64,000 nucleotides of DNA from the NCBI GenBank assembly GCA_964371785.1, contig CAYJOL010000002.1, positions 434,001 to 498,000 on the forward strand. The letters are read 5' to 3'. This DNA is from CAVQCT01 sp964371785 (GTDB lineage: Bacteria > Zixibacteria > MSB-5A5 > GN15 > FEB-12). Below the pieces are notes generated by a model. The model did no database searches. It had not been told where the DNA came from and worked only from the letters and a program-made list of their open reading frames with translations. The translations under genes were made by a program, and so were the position numbers. The number at the start of each line of letters is the position of its first letter. The stretch's first letter is position 1. Below are positions 17,596-25,047 of the stretch, one piece after another.

Positions 17596-18120
17596 TTGAA
17601 GAAGTTCCTCTGGCCCATTGTCATTATCTGCGGTGTCGCGCTTATCGATCAGATAACCAAGGTGCTGGCGTTAAGTTATCTTGACTTTCACCGGCCGGTT
17701 CGCGTACTCGGCGATTTCTTCATGCTCACTCTGGTCTACAATCAGGGGGGGGCGCTGGGGACAAGGCTCGGACCCTCCACGTACTATCTGGTCGCCTCCA
17801 TTTTCATCCTCCTGTTTGTGCTTTACTATATCTACGTTAATCGCTTCCGTCCCATTATTGCTTATCCGCTGGCATTTATTGCAGGCGGAGCCGTAGGGAA
17901 TATCACCGACCGGCTCGTCCGCGGCAGTGTGGTCGATTTTCTCGATTTCGACTTTTTCGATATCAACCTGTTCGGCTACCACCTGGAACGATGGTGGACG
18001 TTTAATATAGCGGATTCCTCAATCAGCCTCGCGCTGGTCTTTTTGTTTGTGGTGGTTTTCTTTATCAAACCGAACGACCAGGACACCGGGAGAACTGTCG
18101 CGCCACCGCCCGAATTGTAG
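17596..18120 (+). CDS. lspA: Lipoprotein signal peptidase II
   Basis: 174 residues from the TTG at 17596, 4 nt after the DksA-like stop. Four transmembrane helices. The aspartyl-protease signatures are present: GNITDRLVRGSVVDF (D105, D114) and FNIADSSISLAL (D140), which together contain the catalytic dyad. It cleaves the signal peptide of diacylglyceryl prolipoproteins in the inner membrane; lipobox proteins in this window (40271 and 56784) would be clients. A conspicuous run of G encodes NQGGALG at about 49-55. Confidence 0.93.
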   Translation: MKKFLWPIVIICGVALIDQITKVLALSYLDFHRPVRVLGDFFMLTLVYNQGGALGTRLGPSTYYLVASIFILLFVLYYIYVNRFRPIIAYPLAFIAGGAVGNITDRLVRGSVVDFLDFDFFDINLFGYHLERWWTFNIADSSISLALVFLFVVVFFIKPNDQDTGRTVAPPPEL

Positions 18121-18232
18121 TTCCTTCCCATGACCTTTTGGACAGATTATCAGGTCCGCGGATTAAATTCGTAGACAAAAAACGCAACTTTATGTAGCTT
18201 ATTGTAGGTGACTTTCGCCGGAAATTGAGCCC

Positions 18233-19297
18233 ATGCCAACAAAAGAACAAATTCTCCAGATTCTCGGGCGCATCAACGACCCGGAGCTAAAACGACCGCT
18301 TACCGAGTTGAAGATGGTCCGTAGTGTGACGATTGAGCATGGCAATATCCAAATTGCCGTCGCCCTCACCGTTCCGGGATGCCCGCTTCGTGACAGAATT
18401 GAAAGCGATATAAAGAACTCCATCTCCGCTCTCGACGGCGTCAGCGCTGTCGATGTTGCTTTTGACGTCCTCTCCGAAAAAGAACTTGCTGATCTGAAAC
18501 TACTGCTCAGTCACGGGCAAATAGCATCATCCGCTCAACAGCGAGCGCTGCCGGCCAAGCAGACTATTGCTGTCGCTTCGGGGAAGGGAGGAGTAGGCAA
18601 GTCGACACTTACGGTTAACCTGGCAGCCGCGTTGACAAGACTTGGATATAGAGCCGGGATTGTCGATGCTGATGTATTCGGGTACTCCATTCCTCGGATG
18701 CTTGCATTGGAGGGATACGCCGAGACATCCAGTGACAAGAAGATAATTCCTCTTCGCTACAATGACCATTTACAGGTTGTTTCGATGGGTTTCTTTGTTG
18801 GAGATGAAGAGTCAGTAACCTGGCGTGGCCCGCAACTCCACAAGGCTGTGACCGAGTTTCTTTTTGAGACATCGTGGGATCGCCTTGATTACCTGTTTAT
18901 CGACCTTCCCCCCGGAACCGGCGATATTGTACTGACCATGGCACAGGCAGTGCCATTGGCTTCTGTTGTTCTGGTAACGACGCCTCAACTCGCGGCCACC
19001 GATGTCGCGGTGCGAGTAGCGAAACTCGCGCTGAAAGCGGACCTCCGTTTGCTCGGAATCATTGAAAACATGGCCTACTATGAACGCGATGGTGTCAAAG
19101 ATTATATCTTCGGACGCGATGGCGGCGAGCAGCTTGCGAACGAACTCGGCGTCCGATTGTTGGGACAGATTCCCCTGTTATCCGCTCTTCGAAAAGGATG
19201 TGATGCCGGTAAACCGATCGCATTGCACGGCACGCACGATGAAATAGCAATCTTCGAACGTATCGCCCGACAACTCGAGAAGGTCGCACCTATCTAA
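18233..19297 (+). CDS. mrp: Mrp/ApbC-type P-loop ATPase, Fe-S carrier family
   Basis: 354 residues: an N-terminal MIP18/DUF59 domain (about 5-85) and a deviant-Walker ParA-like ATPase with GKGGVGKST at 117-125, DADVFGYS, and DLPPGTGD. The family carries or inserts Fe-S clusters. The usual C-terminal CPxC pair between ENM and IFG is missing: the segment reads ENMAYYERDGVKDYIFG, so the bridging-cluster ligands known from Mrp/Nbp35 are absent. No clear Shine-Dalgarno precedes the ATG. It lies immediately upstream of the origin region. Confidence 0.9.
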   Translation: MPTKEQILQILGRINDPELKRPLTELKMVRSVTIEHGNIQIAVALTVPGCPLRDRIESDIKNSISALDGVSAVDVAFDVLSEKELADLKLLLSHGQIASSAQQRALPAKQTIAVASGKGGVGKSTLTVNLAAALTRLGYRAGIVDADVFGYSIPRMLALEGYAETSSDKKIIPLRYNDHLQVVSMGFFVGDEESVTWRGPQLHKAVTEFLFETSWDRLDYLFIDLPPGTGDIVLTMAQAVPLASVVLVTTPQLAATDVAVRVAKLALKADLRLLGIIENMAYYERDGVKDYIFGRDGGEQLANELGVRLLGQIPLLSALRKGCDAGKPIALHGTHDEIAIFERIARQLEKVAPI

Positions 19298-19710
19298 CTG
19301 TTTGCGCAAACGGAGGTTTATGTGCGGTGCCTTTTCAATTCACGGTGACGCTCACTTGCGGCAGATTCTAACAGGTTATGAACAGTGTCGGTAAGATGCT
19401 ATCGAGCAAAAGCTTCAACGTTCTTCAAAATAAATCCCTTCTGTGTACTTGACGCCCCCCTGCCTCGCCTGTATTAATTAGCATGAATTGTGGTAAATCC
19501 CCGAGTGTGAATAAGCTGTGGACAAACCACCAGCAGGGTTCTAAAAATTCTTGTCATACTTGCGGTTACGCAAACGCCCAAAATCAGTAAATGTTGATAA
19601 GTGGGTGGATAAGCTGATAGTAATTTGTGCACACCTATTGTAAGTGCTTTGGAGTAAACACCGAATTGAAAACTATAAACGGATCAGAAATTCGTGGGGG
19701 AGTTTCAATC
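19298..19710. promoter_or_regulatory. dnaA upstream region with DnaA-box-like sites
   Basis: Noncoding stretch between mrp and dnaA. Matches to TTATNCACA (reverse orientation) are TGTGAATAA at 19506-19514 (perfect), TGTGGACAA at 19517-19525, TGTTGATAA at 19592-19600 and GGTGGATAA at 19604-19612 (one mismatch each); a forward TTATGAACA lies at 19376-19384. Likely the upstream half of a bipartite origin and/or the dnaA autoregulation zone. Confidence 0.65.
19449..19477 (+). promoter_or_regulatory. Putative dnaA promoter
   Basis: TTGACG at 19449-19454, 17-bp spacer, TATTAA at 19472-19477. Two DnaA-box-like sites begin 29 bp further on, at about +20 to +45 of the transcript, which suits autorepression by DnaA. 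Confidence 0.5.
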
Positions 19711-21081
19711 TTGGAAGAAAGAGTAACAAACAGCAGCCAGTGGAGTGACTGTCTTAACTACCTCTCGCGTCGCATTAAAGAACAGTCGTTCAAGACGTGG
19801 CTTCGACCGACCGTTGGTGAACCGGGATCCAACGGTGATTTCCGTGTTGCCGTGCCCAATCAGTTCGTAGCTGATTGGATCCGTAATCACTATCAGGATA
19901 TGATCGAAGAAGCGCTGAAGGAAGTCAGCGGCACGGTGTATCAGGTGGATTACGTGATAAACTACCGTTCCGATGAAAAGGAGCAGACGTCGCTCGACCT
20001 GTATCAAGCGCCGTCGATCATTCCATCTGAAATAGTGCCGGCGCCGCCGTCGAATCACAATCATAATCTCAACAGTAAGTACAACTTTGATTCGCTCGTG
20101 GTAGGTGATTTTAATCAATTCGCCTGTGCCGCCGCGGTGGCCGTGTCGGAAGCTCCCGGAATGACCAAGTACAATCCGCTGTACATTTATGGCGGGACCG
20201 GTCTGGGGAAAACCCATATTGTCCAGGCGATCGGTCATCGCATCCTGGAAATCTTCCCGCAGAAACGGGTGATCTATGCAACTTCGGAGAAATTTACCTC
20301 CGATTTCATCACCTCGATTTCCAACAGCTCCATAACCAATTTCACGCGCGTCTATCGTGATGTCGACGTGCTCATTATCGATGATATTCAGTTCTTCACC
20401 GGTAAAGAGTCGACCCAGGAGCAATTTTTCCATACCTTCAACACCCTGTATCATCTTGGTAAACAGATTGTGCTGAGTTCGGATCGCTCTCCTAAGGATA
20501 TCAAGGGACTCGAAGAACGGTTGCTCTCCCGCTTTTCATGGGGATTGGTGACCGATCTTCAGGCCCCGGACCTCGAGAACCGTACCGCCATTCTCTACAA
20601 GAAGCTGGAGTCGGAAGGAATGAGCCTGCCGGACAACGTAGTCAGATATATCGCGGACAAAGTATCTACAAATGTCCGGGAGCTCGAGGGAGCGCTTATC
20701 CGGCTGCTGGCTTATTCGTCTCTTAAAAATGAGCCGGTTGATATGGAGTTGGCGGCGAAGGTTCTCTCGGACACGTTTTCCTCAAGAAAGAAAGAAGTCA
20801 CAATCGACGCGATTCAGAAGAAAACCTGCGAGCATTTCGATGTTGACTTCAAGATGATGAAAGCGAAAAAGAAGACATCTACAATTGCCCTGGCGAGGCA
20901 GGTGGCGATGTATCTCAGTCGGTCATTAACTGACAATTCTCTCAAGACGATTGGTGAAGCTTTTGGTGGCCGGGATCATTCTACTGTGATACACGCATGT
21001 GATCTAATCTCCAAAAGAATGTCCACAGATTCGACTCTTAGAGAGAAAATTGACAAGATTTCCGCAGCTCTTTTATACTAA
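19711..21081 (+). CDS. dnaA: Chromosomal replication initiator DnaA
   Basis: 456 residues from the TTG at 19711, which has GGGGGAG 8 nt upstream; the frame continues to 19627 but that would add a non-homologous extension. Domain I (1-85, WLRPT motif), a short linker, then the AAA+ domain with Walker A GGTGLGKT (161-168) and Walker B VLIIDDIQFF, and the C-terminal DnaA-box-binding helix-turn-helix with the signature GGRDHSTVIHACDLI. It unwinds oriC. It is followed by an AT-rich origin-like gap and dnaN. Confidence 0.97.
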   Translation: MEERVTNSSQWSDCLNYLSRRIKEQSFKTWLRPTVGEPGSNGDFRVAVPNQFVADWIRNHYQDMIEEALKEVSGTVYQVDYVINYRSDEKEQTSLDLYQAPSIIPSEIVPAPPSNHNHNLNSKYNFDSLVVGDFNQFACAAAVAVSEAPGMTKYNPLYIYGGTGLGKTHIVQAIGHRILEIFPQKRVIYATSEKFTSDFITSISNSSITNFTRVYRDVDVLIIDDIQFFTGKESTQEQFFHTFNTLYHLGKQIVLSSDRSPKDIKGLEERLLSRFSWGLVTDLQAPDLENRTAILYKKLESEGMSLPDNVVRYIADKVSTNVRELEGALIRLLAYSSLKNEPVDMELAAKVLSDTFSSRKKEVTIDAIQKKTCEHFDVDFKMMKAKKKTSTIALARQVAMYLSRSLTDNSLKTIGEAFGGRDHSTVIHACDLISKRMSTDSTLREKIDKISAALLY

Positions 21082-21369
21082 CAATTGGGTTGGATAAAGT
21101 TGTGGATAACCGGAAAGAAAGTGAGACTTTTGGTCGTAATGTTGATAACACCCCAGTGATGTAGATAAGTGATGGAGTTTTACTTGGGATTTGTTGAAAA
21201 ATATTGTTGCTATTAAATTATTGTGATACTTAAATTAAGGACGACAAAAAGAGGTTTTAGATAGTCTTATAAACATCCTCACAGGTATTATTACTACTTC
21301 TCTTTTAGATATATATAAGAAGAGAATAGTAAATGGTTGTGGATATACCTTAGTCGGGAGACGGCCTAC
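21082..21369. other. Probable oriC between dnaA and dnaN
   Basis: Perfect DnaA box TGTGGATAA at 21101-21109, then same-orientation one-mismatch boxes at 21140-21148 (TGTTGATAA), 21160-21168 (TGTAGATAA) and 21338-21346 (TGTGGATAT). About 21185-21330 is strongly AT-rich and could be the unwinding element. The position between dnaA and dnaN is the commonest oriC site in bacteria. Confidence 0.7.
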
Positions 21370-22482
21370 ATGAAGTTTAGTTTACCAAAATCAAGACTCA
21401 GCGCTTACCTGCAGAATGTTCTTCAGGTGGTGCCGACAAAGTCGACATTACCGATCTTAACGAATATTCTCATCGAAGCTTTGGAAGGAAAAATCAAGAT
21501 CTCCGCCACGGACCTTGATATATCCATCACCGCCTCAATTGAGTGTAATGTTACGAAAAAGGGCTCTGCTTCTTTGCCCGCCCGTATACTCTTTGATATC
21601 ATAAAAGAGTTGCCGGAATCTGAAATCAGCTTTGAAGCTACTACACAGCGCATAGAGATTAAAATTCCGAACGGCTCTTATAAAATCGCGTCTGTAGCAG
21701 CTGAGGAATTCCCAAAACTTCCCGCCGTGAACACCAAAAAAGAAATCAAAGTCAACGGCCAAGATTTAATCTCAATGATTCGCAAGACAACATTTGCGTG
21801 CTCCGATGATGAAACCCGACCGGCTTTGAATGGTGTTCTCTGGCAGACCAAAGGGGAGAAGATGCAGATGGTCGCTACTGACGGTCATCGCCTGGCAAAG
21901 ATGGCGGTCGTAAATAGCAAACTCAAAGGCCTCTACGATGATGTAATAGTGCCCCCAAAGGTATTAAATCTTATCCCGAAATTTATCACCGATGATAAGC
22001 AAGAGGTGGGTGTCATTTTCGGAGAGACCAATATCATTTTCAATTTGGGTGATACTGTGCTTACGTCGCGGTTAATCGAAGGTCCGTATCCGAATTTCGA
22101 GCAGGTCCTCCCTAAGAACAACGACAAGAAACTCGTCGTAGCCAAAGAAGACCTTGCCCGAGCGGTCAAGCGGGTGTCGATCCTTTCCAATCAGCTGACT
22201 CACCAGGTCAAGTTTGCGTTGAGTGATAGCACTCTCACGCTATCGACCACTAATGCGGATGTTGGCGGTGAAGGAAAGGAATCCCTTGATTGCGATTACA
22301 CCGGAGATTCCATAGAACTCGGCTATAACGCGACTTATATCAACGATATTTTGAATAAGATAGACAGCGAAGAGGTTGTATTTGAATTATCGACATCGGT
22401 ATCGGCCGGGATTGTCTACAGTCCGGAGATCTCAAAAGAGGACTTCCTCTGCCTGGTGATGCCGCTTCGGTTAGCCGACTGA
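21370..22482 (+). CDS. dnaN: DNA polymerase III beta subunit (sliding clamp)
   Basis: 370 residues from the ATG at 21370, with GGGAG 9 nt upstream. Three tandem clamp domains (about 1-120, 128-245, 247-370). Typical motifs: TLPILTNILIEA, ETRPALNGVLW, VATDGHRLAKM, and a C-terminal VMPLRL. It forms the dimeric ring that holds the replicative polymerase. Standard neighbour of dnaA; a strong terminator follows its stop, so recF may be transcribed separately. Confidence 0.97.
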   Translation: MKFSLPKSRLSAYLQNVLQVVPTKSTLPILTNILIEALEGKIKISATDLDISITASIECNVTKKGSASLPARILFDIIKELPESEISFEATTQRIEIKIPNGSYKIASVAAEEFPKLPAVNTKKEIKVNGQDLISMIRKTTFACSDDETRPALNGVLWQTKGEKMQMVATDGHRLAKMAVVNSKLKGLYDDVIVPPKVLNLIPKFITDDKQEVGVIFGETNIIFNLGDTVLTSRLIEGPYPNFEQVLPKNNDKKLVVAKEDLARAVKRVSILSNQLTHQVKFALSDSTLTLSTTNADVGGEGKESLDCDYTGDSIELGYNATYINDILNKIDSEEVVFELSTSVSAGIVYSPEISKEDFLCLVMPLRLAD

Positions 22483-22504
22483 AACGATCTACAGGGATAA
22501 TCAT

Positions 22505-22539
22505 AATGGCAGATGAGTGATTCGTCTGCCATTTTTTTT
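22505..22539 (+). terminator. Rho-independent terminator between dnaN and recF
   Basis: AATGGCAGA (22505-22513) pairs perfectly with TCTGCCATT (22525-22533), 9 bp, and an eight-T tract (22532-22539) overlaps the stem foot. The recF ATG starts 7 nt later. Confidence 0.85.
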
Positions 22540-22546
22540 CCATAAT

Positions 22547-23632
22547 ATGTACATACACACGCTGGACATAACGAACTTTCGAAATCTCTGCCGGCTCTCA
22601 TCGGAATTCGCCCAGGGAGTCAATATCTTTTATGGCAGCAATGGTTCCGGTAAGACTAACCTGCTGGAAGCAATTTTCGTGCTTTGTCTTGGCCGTTCGC
22701 ATCGGTCTGCGGCAGAAACGGTGCTGGTAAACAATGCGACCGACTTTTACAGAATCGAGGGAGAAATTGGGACCGACAGCGGAAAGATCAAACTGGCTGT
22801 GGCATATCAAAGAGGGGGCCGCAAGAAGGTTACTGTAGACAACGTTCCCATACGCGTAAGCGAACTCTACGACAACTGCTGTGTAGTCGCGGCGGGCCCC
22901 GAAGACAGTGAAATCATAGCCGGGCCGCCGTCGGTACGGCGACTTTTCGTGGACTTGTACCTGTCCCAATATTCGCATAAGTATATCGATACCCTCACTA
23001 ATTACCAGCGTGCGCTGGCGCAGAAGAACGCTGCACTCAAGAAAGATATTGACCCGACGCCTTTTAATACCCTTTTGATTGAGTATGGGTCACGCATTAT
23101 TCATGCACGAGCGGAATTTCTGACTGCGGTTGAGAATCGTGCCAAGGTATATCATGAACAGATTTCCGGAGGAAGCAGTCTGGCGCTTGAATACAAGACT
23201 GCGGGCCATATAAATCCGGAAGGGAATCCGGATGCCATCGCCGATCGGCTTGCGGCGGCCCTGAACGGATATGCCGAGCGTGAGCGGGCGGTGCAAACAT
23301 GTCTGGTGGGACCGCATCGTGATGAAGTGCTGTTCAGTATCGATGACCTGCCGGCCAAGACGCACGGCTCCCAGGGGGAGTGGCGAACAGCAGCTCTTTC
23401 GTTGAAGCTTGCGGTTTATCATCTATTGAAAGAGAAAAGAGAGATTCAGCCTGTTCTTCTGCTGGATGAGATTTTCGCCGAACTCGACAAAGACAGATCG
23501 GAAGCACTGATGGAAGCCTTTACGGATTTTCATCAATTGTTTCTGACCACCGCTTTGGAGCCACCCGATTTTCTTAAGAGAAACAGCCTGGCGTTTCGCA
23601 TCAGTGACGGACAGGTCATCGCGAGGGATTGA
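22547..23632 (+). CDS. recF: DNA replication/repair protein RecF
   Basis: 361 residues from the ATG at 22547. SMC-like ABC ATPase: Walker A YGSNGSGKTN (29-38), signature region GSQGEWRTAALSLKLA, and Walker B VLLLDEIFAELD. It loads RecA at single-strand gaps together with RecO and RecR. No ribosome site is visible because a terminator hairpin occupies the position just upstream. The stop is followed directly by the ATG of the ABC ATPase gene, which suggests coupling. Confidence 0.95.
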   Translation: MYIHTLDITNFRNLCRLSSEFAQGVNIFYGSNGSGKTNLLEAIFVLCLGRSHRSAAETVLVNNATDFYRIEGEIGTDSGKIKLAVAYQRGGRKKVTVDNVPIRVSELYDNCCVVAAGPEDSEIIAGPPSVRRLFVDLYLSQYSHKYIDTLTNYQRALAQKNAALKKDIDPTPFNTLLIEYGSRIIHARAEFLTAVENRAKVYHEQISGGSSLALEYKTAGHINPEGNPDAIADRLAAALNGYAERERAVQTCLVGPHRDEVLFSIDDLPAKTHGSQGEWRTAALSLKLAVYHLLKEKREIQPVLLLDEIFAELDKDRSEALMEAFTDFHQLFLTTALEPPDFLKRNSLAFRISDGQVIARD

Positions 23633-24667
23633 ATGCATGGTTTAAGTCTTCGGCATGTGTCCAAATCGTTTGGTTCACATGTAGTTCTGGACGACATCTC
23701 GCTGGATCTTAATGCCGGCGAACTCCTCGTCCTGCTTGGCCCGTCGGGCTGCGGGAAGTCAACTCTGCTTCGGCTTGTTGCCGGTCTTGAGGCGCCTGAC
23801 TCGGGAGAAATCTACATCGATGACCGTCGTGTAGATCGCCTGCCTCCAAAGGACCGGCAGGTTGCCATGGTGTTTCAGAATTACTCGCTTTACCCTCACA
23901 TGTCGGTAGAGAAAAATTTGGCCTTTCCGCTGAAAGTAAGCGGCGTTTCCGAAGCGGAGATTACTCAGCGAGTAACAAAAGTGGCACAAATGCTTGGCCT
24001 CAGCGAGAAACTATCGCAGCGGCCGGCCCAACTCTCAGGCGGGCAACGACAGCGGGTGGCCCTCGGTCGCGCTATCATTCGCAAACCATTGCTGTTTCTA
24101 CTGGACGAACCGCTTTCCAATCTCGATGCTGATCTTCGCGTGCGGATGCGCTCCGAGATAGTTCGAGTTCAACGGGAACTCGCGGTGACTACCGTACACG
24201 TCACCCATGATCAGGCAGAGGCGTTAACGATGGCGGACCGAATAGCCCTGCTGAACAATGGCCGGCTTGAACAGATCGACACACCACAACAGCTTTATGT
24301 TAACCCGAAGACCGTTTTTGTTGCTCAATTTCTTGGCCAGCCTCGAATCAACATCCTTTCAGCGGCTTGTTTTGAAGATCACACGCACGGGAGGATTGTG
24401 ATTCCAGAACAGGCAAAACATACTGAAAATCTCTCTATCGCTGTCCGTCCGGAAGCAATAACGCTTGACGAACATGGAGAATTTCAGGGCGAAGTTGTTT
24501 CGTCTGAATATCTTGGAGACCAATACGTGATTCGGGTGTCTTTCCGGGGAGAATTCCTGGCGGTGTCCGGATGCCGCAAGGAGTACGCAAAGGGAGATAT
24601 CGTCAACTTCAGAATACCGGGTGACTCCGTGCTTTATTTCGACCAATCTTCGGGGATGCGGCTCTGA
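23633..24667 (+). CDS. MalK/UgpC-type ABC transporter ATPase
   Basis: 344 residues: ABC domain with Walker A GPSGCGKST (36-44), Q-loop VFQNYSLYPH, signature QLSGGQRQRVALGRA, Walker B FLLDEPLSNLD, H-loop VTHDQAEA, followed by a TOBE-type regulatory domain (about 235-340). It belongs to the CUT1/MOI group that serves sugar, glycerol-phosphate, polyamine or Fe3+ importers. It starts directly after the recF stop, yet no permease or binding protein is encoded nearby, so it may be a shared ATPase for importers elsewhere. Confidence 0.88.
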   Translation: MHGLSLRHVSKSFGSHVVLDDISLDLNAGELLVLLGPSGCGKSTLLRLVAGLEAPDSGEIYIDDRRVDRLPPKDRQVAMVFQNYSLYPHMSVEKNLAFPLKVSGVSEAEITQRVTKVAQMLGLSEKLSQRPAQLSGGQRQRVALGRAIIRKPLLFLLDEPLSNLDADLRVRMRSEIVRVQRELAVTTVHVTHDQAEALTMADRIALLNNGRLEQIDTPQQLYVNPKTVFVAQFLGQPRINILSAACFEDHTHGRIVIPEQAKHTENLSIAVRPEAITLDEHGEFQGEVVSSEYLGDQYVIRVSFRGEFLAVSGCRKEYAKGDIVNFRIPGDSVLYFDQSSGMRL

Positions 24668-24767
24668 CGTTTGCCTCTACCGTGCGCCAAGAATGAAGCG
24701 GGTGAACATGGCGGGCTTCGCTGCGTCGGTAATCATAGACGGACTAGTCTCTGAGCGGATTAATTGC

Positions 24768-24796
24768 TTGACAGAAGCCCCGAAGGAGGCTATCTT
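24768..24796 (+). promoter_or_regulatory. Promoter of the large secreted protein
   Basis: TTGACA at 24768-24773, 17-bp spacer, TATCTT at 24791-24796. Confidence 0.65.
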
Positions 24797-24948
24797 GTCA
24801 TTGACGCAAACTACATGCGAACAAGCTCATAGAACAGCAACAGTGTTCGAAGTTCGTGTGCACTTATCCGTGGGTTACGTGATACAGCTCAAATATGAAC
24901 ACGCCAATAGTTCAACCGTTAACCATTTAACTGCCAGGAGGACGGCCT

Positions 24949-24966
24949 ATGGGGTATCCACACTAG
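24949..24966 (+). CDS. Five-codon leader peptide (uORF)
   Basis: ATG GGG TAT CCA CAC TAG encodes MGYPH, with a full AGGAGG seven bases upstream of the ATG. It lies in the leader of the 25048 gene, about 82 nt before its start. A translated mini-ORF in such a position can couple translation to mRNA structure; whether it is used is unknown. Confidence 0.35.
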   Translation: MGYPH

Positions 24967-25047
24967 CCGCTTTCTTATCCTGTAGGAGGTTACGCGACTA
25001 GTTTAGAAACAGAGTAACTAATCAAAACGAACGAGCGAGGAAAGCGT

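Larger units (their letters stand above)
24668..25047 (+). other. Long 5' leader region of the secreted protein gene
   Basis: 380 bp without a supported gene apart from a five-codon uORF. It holds a good promoter at 24768-24796, implying a transcript leader of about 245 nt. Two Shine-Dalgarno-like AGGAGG sequences occur at 24936-24941 and 24984-24989; only the first is followed by a start codon. I looked for known riboswitch cores and found none. Confidence 0.5.

Noticed and set aside
24621..25001. 126-codon open frame overlapping the ABC ATPase end and the leader
   Set aside because: It starts within the ATPase gene in another frame, crosses a promoter, and has no domain. The leader interpretation is better supported.
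24796..25047. Possible c-di-GMP or other riboswitch in the leader of the secreted protein
   Set aside because: I checked for the conserved GEMM, cobalamin and TPP core strings and found none; only the uORF and Shine-Dalgarno-like sites remain.
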